From CBFHSF01 sp965658445 (GTDB lineage Bacteria > Bacteroidota > Bacteroidia > Flavobacteriales > Schleiferiaceae), in contig CBFHSF010000006.1 in the NCBI GenBank assembly GCA_965658445.1, positions 62,001 to 126,000 on the forward strand: DNA of 64,000 nucleotides. The letters run 5' to 3'. Made by a program: the position numbers and the translations under genes. The notes under the pieces are model-generated. The model was not told where the DNA came from. It saw nothing but the letters and a program-made list of their open reading frames with translations, and ran no database searches. Below are positions 55,451 through 63,981 of this stretch, in pieces. The number at the start of each line of letters is the position of its first letter. The first letter of the stretch is position 1.

Positions 55451-55548
55451 TTTTCGGATTACCAAAAAAAGAAAATCTCTTTTCCTTCGGCGAATGTTGT
55501 TGAATTACTAGGCCTACTTGTCGTATCTTTCTCTTTGAAATACGACTG

Positions 55549-56766
55549 ATGAAACCTGATATCAATACCATTCCCGAAGGACAAAGGAGAGCCCATTCCA
55601 AAAAGACGGTACGGGCCATGCTCCTAAACTTCTTTACACATGGACTGGGGACCCTCTACGCGTGACATCCCAAAAAAGCCGCCCTCTTTTATATTTACTT
55701 GTTGTTCCTGGCCTCGCTACCAAGCTTTGTAGCCTCCTCCTTTGCCATCGCCATTATTATTGTAATAATTGGCTTGGCATTTTACATCTACATAATCACA
55801 TCTGCCTCAAAGGACGTTGAGAAAAATCCCTTCCCTCCAAAGACCTGGTGGGATAAGTGGTACATCTACATGTTCCTGTTCTTTTTGAATTACGGCATGG
55901 CAGCCTTTTTGCCGGGAGAAGTACTCAATCCCGTTGGAAACTACCATTCTTTTAAAATCTCCACGCCCTCCATGGCCCCCACCTTTGAGGTGAACGATAT
56001 CATAATGACACACAAAACCAAGGAAATCGAAAGCTACAAACCCGTGGTCTTTGAGTTTCCAGCAGAGCCCCATACCATTTATCTCAAGAGTGCCGTGGGG
56101 ATTCCAGGTGATCAAATACACATTGTAAAAGGAAGGCTGTCCATTAATGGAGTGGCTGAAAAAGCCCCCCACATTAGAAAGGGATATCAAGTTGAGCTCA
56201 AAACGGATTTTGTGCCCACAGCTAGGCTCAAAAGCCTGAAAATCAAACCCTCTGAAGATAACGTAATCCCGGTGGCCCCAAGGAGGTATTACATTCATAT
56301 GACGCCCTACCAAGCAAGTGAATTGGCCAAGGACCCCAATATTTTGGAGGTGGCCATTAATCACGAAATCTCAGAAAAACAAAGTGAGAATCTCCACCCC
56401 GCATTTGTAAGTGCTAAGTGGACCACAGATAACTTTGGTCCTCTTTACATACCAAAAAAAGGAGGTACCATAGAACTTACGGATCTCAATTCCTCTCTCT
56501 ACGGAGAATACATTGTCCAGGAGGACCCCGGCATTTTTTGGAACGACCTTGGCCATCTAGAAAACGCCGATTGTGAACTGACGGAATACACCTTTACCCA
56601 AAATTATTTCTTTGTAATGGGAGACAACACACACAACAGTTTGGATTCCAGATACTGGGGATTACTCTCTGAGGATAGAATTATTGGAATTCCACTTTAT
56701 TACTTACTTTCAGACTCCCAAGAAAAAATCGGTGCACCCATCCCAGAGTTTTTATTGGGAAGTTAA
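55549..56766 (+). pseudogene. lepB: Signal peptidase I with in-frame TGA at codon 39
   Basis: From ATG 55549 the frame reads MKPDINTIPEGQRRAHSKKT and GLGTLYA, then TGA (55663-55665), then HPKKAALFYIYLL and on to 56766. Relatives have Gly here (LYAGHPKKA), so a GGA to TGA change fits. Downstream all catalytic parts are intact: Ser in TPSMAPTFEVND, Lys in YLKSAVGIPGD, and VMGDNTHNSLDSRYWG. Membrane segments lie at about 50-83 and 100-120. A TTG at 55699 could still give a 355-aa active enzyme lacking the N-terminal segment, so I do not exclude function. LepB cleaves signal peptides at the periplasmic face. Confidence 0.75.
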
Positions 56767-56776
56767 AATAGCATGC

Positions 56777-57691
56777 ATGAAGCAGTCACAAAATTCACTA
56801 ATACTCATTCGCCCCAAGGCTTTTGGATTTAATTCAGAAACGGCAGCCTCTAACGGTTTCCAAAGGGAATCTGATCTGTCTAAAGAGGAAATCCACGCCG
56901 TGGCATTGAAGGAATTTGACAGACTGGTGGTTACGCTAAATAACCACGACATCTTTACCACCGTTTTGGAAGATTCCGACACTCCAGAAAAACCGGATGC
57001 GGTTTTCCCCAATAATTGGCTCGTTACCATGCCTGGTGGTAGAGTCTATTTGTTTCCTATGATGGCTGTAAACCGAAGAGCTGAAGTTCGCATGGAATTG
57101 ATTGAGGAATTGGCCCGAGACTTTGAGGTAGAAGACATTATAGACGCTTCGGCGAAAGCCACAGAGAACGAATTTTTAGAAGGAACCGGAAGCATGGTTT
57201 TTGATCACGCCAACCAATGGATTTACGCTTGTAAATCAGAGAGAACTCATGAAGGACTCCTGCGAGAATTTGCTGAAAACATAGGATACAAAGTGCACCT
57301 ATTTGATTCTGTAGATTCCAACGGAAAACCCATCTACCACACCAATGTGATGATGGCACAAGGCACGGGATACGTTTTGTTTTGTGGAGAAAGCCTCAAG
57401 GACAATCCAAGAGCCACCGTGGATTTGTTATTTGAAAACAACGAAACGGTCGTGGATCTCACCTATGATCAAATTGAAAAATTTGCTGGTAATGCCCTGG
57501 AAGTAACTAGCGTTCATGGCAAGCGATTTTTACTGATATCTCAAACGGCATACAACTCACTAGAAGCCGCGCAGAAGAGTCAAATTTCTGTTCACGCAGA
57601 AATGATTCCCATAGACATTCCCACCATAGAAAGAGTGAGTGGCGGAAGTGTGCGCTGCATGTTGGCAGAGAATTGGCTCACTCCAAAGTAA
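56777..57691 (+). CDS. ctlX: Citrulline utilization hydrolase CtlX-like (amidinotransferase/ADI family)
   Basis: A 304-aa guanidine-modifying enzyme. The start at 56777 (MKQSQNSLILIRP) is chosen because the upstream part of the open frame overlaps lepB and looks unlike protein. Motifs include IRPKAFGFN, DAVFPNNWLV, EFLEGTGSMVFDH, YHTNVMMAQG and the catalytic Cys in GGSVRCMLAENW. Such enzymes act on arginine- or citrulline-type substrates; CtlX is the closest group by length and motif, but the exact substrate is not certain. Confidence 0.85.
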   Translation: MKQSQNSLILIRPKAFGFNSETAASNGFQRESDLSKEEIHAVALKEFDRLVVTLNNHDIFTTVLEDSDTPEKPDAVFPNNWLVTMPGGRVYLFPMMAVNRRAEVRMELIEELARDFEVEDIIDASAKATENEFLEGTGSMVFDHANQWIYACKSERTHEGLLREFAENIGYKVHLFDSVDSNGKPIYHTNVMMAQGTGYVLFCGESLKDNPRATVDLLFENNETVVDLTYDQIEKFAGNALEVTSVHGKRFLLISQTAYNSLEAAQKSQISVHAEMIPIDIPTIERVSGGSVRCMLAENWLTPK

Positions 57692-57697
57692 TCGCTG

Positions 57698-58159
57698 ATG
57701 GTGGATTCCATTGAAATCAAAGTAGTGGATGAAAACAATTCCGATTTCCCTGAATTGGTCAAAATGCTAGATGCCGAACTGGCCGTAATTGATGGCGATG
57801 ACCATGATTTTTACCACAGCTTTAACGGCATAGAAAATCTCAAAAACCGAATCGTCGCCTATTCTCAAAACCGTGCAATAGCCATTGGGGCCTTTGCCGA
57901 AAAGCCACAGCTCAAGGGGGTTGAAATCAAGAGAATGTACTGTCTTCCTGAGTATAGAGGACGTGGGTTGGGAACAAAAGTTCTCTTGGCGTTAGAGCAG
58001 TTGGCCCGTGAAAAGGGATTTTCAAAAACTCTTTTGGAAACCGGAAAGCGCCAGGAAGATGCCGTGGCTCTCTACACAAAAAACGGGTACCAAATCATTC
58101 CCAATTACCCACCCTATGAAGGCGTGGAAAACTCAGTGTGCTTCTCCAAGGCGCTTTAA
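57698..58159 (+). CDS. GNAT family N-acetyltransferase
   Basis: A 153-aa GNAT enzyme. The acetyl-CoA loop is in EYRGRGLGTKVLLALE (about 85-103), with the following strand SKTLLETGKRQEDAVALYTKNGYQII. Substrate is unknown. It starts 6 bp after the CtlX-like gene, so the two are co-transcribed. Confidence 0.88.
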   Translation: MVDSIEIKVVDENNSDFPELVKMLDAELAVIDGDDHDFYHSFNGIENLKNRIVAYSQNRAIAIGAFAEKPQLKGVEIKRMYCLPEYRGRGLGTKVLLALEQLAREKGFSKTLLETGKRQEDAVALYTKNGYQIIPNYPPYEGVENSVCFSKAL

Positions 58160-58303
58160 ATCACTGAGAAAGGGCTTTCACAATTCTTCCAACCGCTTAT
58201 TTCTCAGGTTGATAACAATTCACTACCTTAGGGAGAACGCAAAAAAACAAGACTAAAAGTCAAGACTTAAAACCAAGTTCAAAAAAACAAAAACTACTAC
58301 GCT

Positions 58304-59266
58304 ATGAAAGCCACGTTTCTCCTCATCGTGGGTTTTCTGGGAATTACCTCATGGGTAACTACACCCTCTTCCCATTCAGAAGACCTGCTGACCTCATCCC
58401 AAATCAAAACCTCTGAGAATTTCAAAAAAACCAAAAAGGGATTTCTCGTTGACCCCAACAGAGATCCTGTAATTGGAAAAACCTATCACGTTTACAGTGG
58501 AGAAGAGCATCAATACTCTGGAGTCACCGACGTTGAAGGTGGTTTTGAAATTCGTGTAGACAAGGGAGATTTCCGATTTATTTTTGAACTCTGGGGCGAA
58601 CGCTTTCACGGTATGGACGTGACCCTTCCCAAAGAATTGAACGCATTGGATTCCATTCATCTCAAATGGGATGAAGTAAGAGACCCTCAACCTACACTTG
58701 CCGAAAAGCCCATGATCTACCTCTACCCTGAGGCAGAAACGGAGGTAACGGTAACACTCTCTACTCCCATGACCTTTTCTTATCCCGAATACAATGGAGG
58801 ATGGAGTGTAACCGCAATGCCCAACGGAAACCTTCACACAGAAGACAGAGATTACTACGGTTTGTTTTGGGAAGGCCCACTAAACCCTCCAGCTGAAATT
58901 TCTGAAGGTGCCGTTGTGCCGGGAAATGCAACGGGTATGTATCTCGAAAACGCCCTCAGACAACTGGGTTACACGGATTGGGAAGCCAATGAGTTTATCG
59001 TGTATTGGTTGCCCAAGATGCACATGTATGAATACAATTTTATCTACTTCTCTGTTGAAGAATACCAAAATCAGGTTCCCATTGAGGTCAATCCCATCCC
59101 CGATTCTCAAATAAGAACCTTGATGTACTTCAAACCACTTTCTGCCCCCATGCCCATCAAAAGGCAAGATCTTTCTTTGCTAAGAGTCAAGAGAACGGGT
59201 TTTACTCTGGTAGAATGGGGTGGCTCACAGCTACCTTCGCAGACTAAAATCAAGTGGAATAAGTAG
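58304..59266 (+). CDS. Secreted protein with KPMIYLYPE-type domain
   Basis: A 320-aa exported protein (signal 1-20 or so). Residues 60-115 resemble a carboxypeptidase-regulatory-like fold (YSGVTDVEGGFEIRVDKGDFRF). The main part (about 133-300) opens with KPMIYLYPEAETEVTVTLS and goes on with TFSYPEYNGGWSVTAMPNG, YYGLFWEG and EFIVYWLPKMHMYEYNFIYF. I have seen this pattern in proteins from diverse bacteria and protists, but know no function. It stands alone. Confidence 0.7.
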   Translation: MKATFLLIVGFLGITSWVTTPSSHSEDLLTSSQIKTSENFKKTKKGFLVDPNRDPVIGKTYHVYSGEEHQYSGVTDVEGGFEIRVDKGDFRFIFELWGERFHGMDVTLPKELNALDSIHLKWDEVRDPQPTLAEKPMIYLYPEAETEVTVTLSTPMTFSYPEYNGGWSVTAMPNGNLHTEDRDYYGLFWEGPLNPPAEISEGAVVPGNATGMYLENALRQLGYTDWEANEFIVYWLPKMHMYEYNFIYFSVEEYQNQVPIEVNPIPDSQIRTLMYFKPLSAPMPIKRQDLSLLRVKRTGFTLVEWGGSQLPSQTKIKWNK

Positions 59267-59310
59267 AGCGTCTCGTTACTGATTTCACACGCTGGGTTAA
59301 TTACACCATT

Positions 59311-59331
59311 TATTGGTCTAATTGTCCAATA
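59311..59331. promoter_or_regulatory. Imperfect palindrome, possible operator
   Basis: TATTGG and CCAATA face each other across 9 bp, with two more pairs if one mismatch is allowed. It lies 48-68 bp upstream of the SDR gene at 59379, where a TetR- or HxlR-type repressor might bind. No such regulator lies nearby in the window. Confidence 0.35.
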
Positions 59332-59378
59332 GAAGGTTTGCAACGGTCGGTTCCTTTGTAGTATAAAATTATACAACT

Positions 59379-60335
59379 ATGGAAATCGATAGAAACATCA
59401 CAGCAAAACAAACCGTACTCATTACAGGAGTCAATGGAGGCCTTGGTTTGGAAACGGCAAAAATTCTAGCTCAAAAGGGATTTAAGAGAATTATTATGGG
59501 AGCGCGTACCCTAGAAAAAGCAAAGGGCGCTGCCTCACAACTCAAGGTGAGTTTGGGAACCGAAATCATTCCGTTGGGCGGCATGGACATGAACCAGCCC
59601 GAAAGCATGTACCAGAACTTAGACCACTTGCCAAAGGAGGTAACTATTGATATCGTCTTCCTACAATCAGGAGGTGTGTTTTTTACCGAGAACTACCAAT
59701 ACCTTCAGTACAAGGGCAAGCGATACGAGAAAACCATTTTCCAGAATGCCTTTGGTGGATACCTACTCTACGCTCATCTCAATAAAACGGGACGTCTTAC
59801 TTCGAAGGCAAGAATCGTATTTGCCGGTGGCGAAGGAGCGCGGGGTATCAAGGGACTTATCGAAAAGCCAGATTTTAAATCTGCGGATGATTTCTCCCAT
59901 TACATTCACGGCGTTGGAGAATTGCCAAAATACAACCCCATGAATGCCATTGGAGTCTCTAAACTCGTAAGTGCCCAAATGGTAGATTATCTATCACACC
60001 ACCAATCTCAGCACAATTTTGTGTGGTTCTCTCCTGGACTTACCTCGGGAACGAATGGATTGGCAGCCTTGCCTCCTCTCAAGAGATGGCTTATGGAAAA
60101 AGTGGCCTTTGGAATGAAGAATGTCCTGGGCTTAGCACAATCACCCAGTAAAGGCGCCAGAAAATATGCCGATGCCCTAATGGGGAAAGTGGGCCAAAAC
60201 GGAAGTGTTCTAGGTGCTCCTGAAGGAAAGGCCTTGGGACAAATCACAGATCAAAAGAGAATGAAGGATCAAATTACGCGCAGTGATCTGCAAAGTGTAC
60301 CCATGGAATTGCTCTTGGAATTACACGCCGCGTAA
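59379..60335 (+). CDS. Short-chain dehydrogenase/reductase family protein
   Basis: A 318-aa NAD(P)-binding SDR protein. The nucleotide loop is TGVNGGLGLETAK (16-28, TGxxxGxG). The middle holds VFLQSGGVFF where most SDRs have NNAG, and the expected YxxxK is replaced by MNAIGVSKLV, giving SK without the Tyr. It may thus be an atypical SDR with altered or no reductase activity. It begins the accessory redox run with the MDR gene at 60416. Confidence 0.78.
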   Translation: MEIDRNITAKQTVLITGVNGGLGLETAKILAQKGFKRIIMGARTLEKAKGAASQLKVSLGTEIIPLGGMDMNQPESMYQNLDHLPKEVTIDIVFLQSGGVFFTENYQYLQYKGKRYEKTIFQNAFGGYLLYAHLNKTGRLTSKARIVFAGGEGARGIKGLIEKPDFKSADDFSHYIHGVGELPKYNPMNAIGVSKLVSAQMVDYLSHHQSQHNFVWFSPGLTSGTNGLAALPPLKRWLMEKVAFGMKNVLGLAQSPSKGARKYADALMGKVGQNGSVLGAPEGKALGQITDQKRMKDQITRSDLQSVPMELLLELHAA

Positions 60336-60415
60336 TTTTTAAACATGTGGAAATCTATGGGAAATCACACCATTGGATTGTGTACATTTAGGGTACTATA
60401 ATCCAAACGCAGTAG

Positions 60416-61381
60416 ATGAAAGCTTCTCTATATGAACGCTACGGTGGCCCCGAAGTATTGAGCCTCGGAGAAACCCCCTCTCCAAAGCCCAAGGACCGAG
60501 AAATTTTAATAAAAGTTATGGCGGCCACGGTCAATAGATCAGATTGCGCCATGCTCACTGGGAAGCCTGCCATTATGCGGGCTTCTGTGGGTTTAACAAA
60601 ACCCAAAAACCCTATTTTGGGAACCGACCTCGCCGGACAAATTGTTGCAGTGGGTAGCGAGGTATCCCGTTTTAAAGTAGGGGACAGAGTGTTTGGCTTT
60701 GATGATGGAGGCCTGAGCTCTCATGCACAATACACAGTGATTTCCGAAAAAAACGCCTTGGGAATTGTCCCTGAGAATATTGATTACAAAGAGGCTGCTG
60801 CCTCCATAGAAGGAAGTCATTACGCGTTGAATTTTCTCAACAAAGTGGAAGTCAATGCGGGAGATGAAATTTTGATCAACGGCGCCAGCGGTGCCATTGG
60901 GTCGGCTCTCTTGCAATGGTGCAAAATTCTAGGCGCAAAGGTAACCGCGGTTACGGAGACAGACTACGTGGATGCCATTGCGGCCCTTGGTGCAGACGTG
61001 GTGATAGACTACACCCAAGAGGATTTTACCCAACTAGAACAGGCATTCCCTTTTGTCTTTGATGCGGTAGGTAAATCAACTTTTGGAGCGTGCAAACCCC
61101 TTCTTACCTCAAAGGGCGTGTACATATCTTCTGAGTTGGGACCGCGTTCCGAAAATCTTTGGAAATCCATGTTGGGAAGGTTTTCTAGCGGAAAGCGAGT
61201 GGCCTTTCCCTTACCTCTTAATAGACAGCAATCCGTTGACCAGGTCGCAGAAGCTCTAAAAAAGAGAAGGTTAAGACCTTTAATAGACAGGACTTACGGA
61301 TTGGACCAAACGCCTGAAGCCTTTAACTATGTACTCAAAGGTCAAAAGTTGGGCAACGTGGTTCTTGAAATCAACGCATAA
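60416..61381 (+). CDS. Quinone oxidoreductase-like MDR protein (zinc-free)
   Basis: A 321-aa medium-chain dehydrogenase. N-terminal motif MKASLYERYGGPEVLSLGE, VNRSDCAMLTGKP, and GTDLAGQIVAVGSEVSRFKVGDRVFGF. The Rossmann loop is INGASGAIGSALLQ. Zinc-binding residues are absent, as in the quinone oxidoreductase group that uses NADPH. The C-terminal LGNVVLEI is typical. The substrate is likely a quinone or enone. 80 bp separate it from the SDR gene upstream. Confidence 0.85.
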   Translation: MKASLYERYGGPEVLSLGETPSPKPKDREILIKVMAATVNRSDCAMLTGKPAIMRASVGLTKPKNPILGTDLAGQIVAVGSEVSRFKVGDRVFGFDDGGLSSHAQYTVISEKNALGIVPENIDYKEAAASIEGSHYALNFLNKVEVNAGDEILINGASGAIGSALLQWCKILGAKVTAVTETDYVDAIAALGADVVIDYTQEDFTQLEQAFPFVFDAVGKSTFGACKPLLTSKGVYISSELGPRSENLWKSMLGRFSSGKRVAFPLPLNRQQSVDQVAEALKKRRLRPLIDRTYGLDQTPEAFNYVLKGQKLGNVVLEINA

Positions 61382-61446
61382 CCCCCTTGAACGAATCCTC
61401 TTATTTTTTGAACGTTTTCTCAAAATGATTGGCTGGTAGTCCGTCT

Positions 61447-61459
61447 ACTTTTGAAGTGT
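61447..61459 (+). promoter_or_regulatory. Shared 13-mer ACTTTTGAAGTGT, copy 1
   Basis: The 13-mer ACTTTTGAAGTGT occurs here and again at 62159-62171, 40 and 54 bp before the starts of two neighbouring genes. In this copy it includes TACTTTTG (61446-61453), an exact -7 box. It is a candidate for common regulation. Confidence 0.5.
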
Positions 61460-61498
61460 AATTAATCTTTAACTGTTTTACATTAATACACTTTAGAT

Positions 61499-61954
61499 AT
61501 GAAAATCAACAAGACCATCAGCATCAACGCTACAGAAGAAATCGTTTGGAAGATCCTAGCCGAAGACTTTGACAAGGCGTCTCAATGGATGTCAGCCGTA
61601 CCTCATTCTTACGAAATTGTAGATGGAGACACAGCACAAAACTCACCCATGGTGGGGAGAATTTGTGAATTATCTAACAAGCCTGGAGGTGCTTTTGCAG
61701 ACAAAAGAATTTCTCTCTACGACGCACAAAGCAAGGTGTTGCACGTAGAAGTCGTTCTACAAAACGCTCCTCTTCTCGTCGTAAAAAACCACTTAGAATT
61801 GTCATTGCTCAAAGAAGGGCCTTCAGAAACTCGAGTGAACTTGGCGGCAGACATCCAACTTACCACTACAGGAAAAGTTCTTTCTCCCATGCTCAAACTG
61901 GGTCTGACCAAGGCTTTTGACGATATGCTGGAGGAGCTTAAGTACTTTGTATAA
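61499..61954 (+). CDS. SRPBCC family protein
   Basis: A 151-aa SRPBCC protein: MKINKTISINATEEIVWKIL at the start, VGRICELSNKPGGAFADKRIS in the middle and a final helix LGLTKAFDDMLEELKYF. It has a hydrophobic ligand pocket by family; the ligand is unknown. It is preceded by a -7 box within the shared 13-mer and followed by a terminator, so it is probably a single-gene unit. Confidence 0.78.
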   Translation: MKINKTISINATEEIVWKILAEDFDKASQWMSAVPHSYEIVDGDTAQNSPMVGRICELSNKPGGAFADKRISLYDAQSKVLHVEVVLQNAPLLVVKNHLELSLLKEGPSETRVNLAADIQLTTTGKVLSPMLKLGLTKAFDDMLEELKYFV

Positions 61955-62041
61955 AACGGTAAACCTCATCCACGCAAGCAGAAAAAATTAGATAAGGCTG
62001 CGGCGTAAGAATCCACTCAAAATAATTCTTACTTGATTTCT

Positions 62042-62071
62042 AGCCCGAGGCGAATTTGCCTCGGGCTTTTT
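62042..62071 (+). terminator. Rho-independent terminator after SRPBCC gene
   Basis: A perfect 10-bp stem, AGCCCGAGGC with GCCTCGGGCT, loop GAATTT, followed by TTTT. Confidence 0.92.
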
Positions 62072-62158
62072 CGTGGTAATACCTGAGGATCAAAGGAAAA
62101 ACGCAAAAAGTGTTTTCAATTCCGCATTTTGTGTACGCATCACATTCTCAACCTTTAG

Positions 62159-62171
62159 ACTTTTGAAGTGT
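62159..62171 (+). promoter_or_regulatory. Shared 13-mer ACTTTTGAAGTGT, copy 2
   Basis: Identical to 61447-61459; it lies 54 bp upstream of the SDR gene at 62225. Here the box TAnnTTTG is not exact (GACTTTTG). Confidence 0.45.
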
Positions 62172-62224
62172 TGAAAGAAATAAATCAAACCATTGTAAAT
62201 CATAAACTCTAAAATGTACACATC

Positions 62225-63004
62225 ATGCAAAACACAGCATTAATCACGGGCGCCTCTTCAGGCATAGGAAAGGAATTGGCCATCATCCACGCAGAAAACG
62301 GTGGGGACATGGTAATCGTAGCGCGTTCCGAAGACAAGCTCAAGCAGCTTAAAAAAGAAATTCAAGCCACTCACAAAGTAGAAATCGTAGTGGTTTCTAT
62401 GGACTTAACACAACCTTCTGCCAGTGAGGATTTATTCGACCTCTTGGAACAGAAAAAAATTGAAATTGACTTCTTGATCAACAATGCGGGTTTTGGTGGT
62501 CTCGGTAAATTCCATGAAAGAGAATGGAAAGCCGATCGCGCCATGATTCAGTTGAATATAGTGGCCTTAACAGAATTGACCCGAAGATTCCTGCCCGGAA
62601 TGGTGGCACGCAATCGAGGAAAGATTCTCAATGTATCTTCTACAGCCTCCCTCCTTCCCGGCCCTCTTCAGGCGGTGTATTACGCAACCAAAGCCTATGT
62701 CACCTCCTTTAGCAATGCCGTAGCAGAGGAGCTTCACGATACGAATGTCACAGTTACCGCCTTGATGCCTGGAGCCACGGAAACCGAATTTGGTGCCGTA
62801 TCGGGTATGGACAAAACCGAAATGTTCAAGGCAGCGGCCTCTGCACGAAGTGTAGCTATGGACGGATATCAAGCCATGCTCAAGGGAAAACTGGACGTAA
62901 TCTCAGGATTGACTTCTGTGCAAAAAGTAATGATGGCCACCTTGCCCTTTACCCCCAAGAAGATGATTCTCTCTCAGGTGAGAAAAATGCAAGAGGTAAA
63001 GTAA
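62225..63004 (+). CDS. SDR family NAD(P)-dependent oxidoreductase
   Basis: A 259-aa classical SDR. TGASSGIGKELA (8-19) binds the cofactor, FLINNAGFGG is the second motif, and the catalytic set is Ser in LNVSSTAS with YYATK (Y-x-x-x-K). The C-terminal part (VMMATLPFTPKKMILSQVRKM) is basic. It is like the DltE-type group of SDRs; substrate unknown. It is followed by a long hairpin and an AraC gene. Confidence 0.88.
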   Translation: MQNTALITGASSGIGKELAIIHAENGGDMVIVARSEDKLKQLKKEIQATHKVEIVVVSMDLTQPSASEDLFDLLEQKKIEIDFLINNAGFGGLGKFHEREWKADRAMIQLNIVALTELTRRFLPGMVARNRGKILNVSSTASLLPGPLQAVYYATKAYVTSFSNAVAEELHDTNVTVTALMPGATETEFGAVSGMDKTEMFKAAASARSVAMDGYQAMLKGKLDVISGLTSVQKVMMATLPFTPKKMILSQVRKMQEVK

Positions 63005-63040
63005 ATGAATCGTTCGCGTAAGTTTGTACATTGGATATCA

Positions 63041-63073
63041 CTAAAGAAGACCTTCTTGGAAGGTCTTCTTTAG
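63041..63073. repeat. Perfect 14-bp inverted repeat, possible terminator
   Basis: CTAAAGAAGACCTT and AAGGTCTTCTTTAG pair without mismatch, loop CTTGG. It follows the SDR stop by 36 bp. No T-run follows, so as a terminator it would be weak; a regulatory role for the AraC gene that follows is also possible. Confidence 0.7.
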
Positions 63074-63123
63074 TATACCAGTTAATCTCGCTTCTTACAA
63101 AACCACTCGCAAACGAACGCTCT

Positions 63124-63981
63124 GTGTCCGACCACAATCCCATCAATCGCCTCTTTCAATTTGAAGTCTTTGGCAAGACCAGTCTAGGGAAAATCAATTT
63201 TACTCCTCCCTTTAAGGTCAACACCAACATGGAGGACGAGGCCCGATTTGTGCACGTGATAATGCGGACGACCAGACTCTACTATCCAAACGGACACATG
63301 GAGTTTTCTGCGGGAGATAGCTTTATAATGAAGAAGGAGATTTTTGTGAGTAACTGGGTGGAAAACGAGGACGGCTCGGCCAACGAGGCCATTGTCTTTC
63401 AGATTTATCCGGAAGTTCTCAGAGAAATCTATAAAGGCATTTTGCCCAAGGCGCTTACTCCATCTTTGAAACCCCATAAGACGGCGGTTCAAAAAATCGA
63501 GTCTTCGGTATTGCTCACTGAGTATTTCAAAAACCTCAAGACCTACTTTGATTGCACCAATCTCATTGACGAGGAATTGATTTCCATAAATATTGTGGAA
63601 CTCATCAAGATTTTGATTTCCACCGATCCTACAGGAGATGTTCAGGCCATGCTCAAAAGCTTGTTTGCCCCGCAGGAATACGAATTGGCAGAAATTGTCA
63701 ACGCACATTTGTACGACGATTTAAAAATCGAAGACTTGGCCTATATGTCCGGATTGAGCCTTTCCTCGTTTAAGAGAAAATTTGCTTCCATTTACCAGAC
63801 CAGCCCTGCGCAGTAAATCAAAAACAAGCGTTTGGAAAAGGCAGAGAAGCTCCTGAAACAGCCAGAACTCCGGATTTCTGAAATTGCCTATGACCTAGGG
63901 TTTAATTACCCGCACTACTTCTGCAGACTGTTCAAAGCCAAAACGGGAGTTTCGCCACAAGGCTACCGAAATTTGAATTGA
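63124..63981 (+). pseudogene. AraC-family regulator with in-frame TAA
   Basis: From a GTG at 63124 (start not certain; the frame is open to 63031, through a hairpin) the gene reads NPINRLFQFEVFGKTSLGK, RFVHVIMRTTRLYYPNG and, in the C-terminal part, LKIEDLAYMSGLSLSSFKRKF and YQTSPAQ. A TAA at 63814-63816 follows; then IKNKRLEKAEKLL, ISEIAYDLGFNYPHYFC and FKAKTGVSPQGYR continue to a TGA at 63979-63981. The AraC family has Tyr at the stop (SPAQYIKN), so TAC to TAA fits. Without the second HTH the shortened protein should not bind DNA well. Confidence 0.85.

Noticed and set aside
42248..55665. UGA recoded as glycine (as in genetic code 25), suggested by TGA at Gly positions
   Set aside because: TGA clearly ends many intact genes here, for example DUF58 (6164-6166), DUF4381 (6634-6636) and hom (19156-19158), often at tight gene junctions. 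Recoding would run those proteins into the next gene.
63184..63708. 174-codon minus-strand frame
   Set aside because: It is antisense to the AraC gene, which has clear family motifs.
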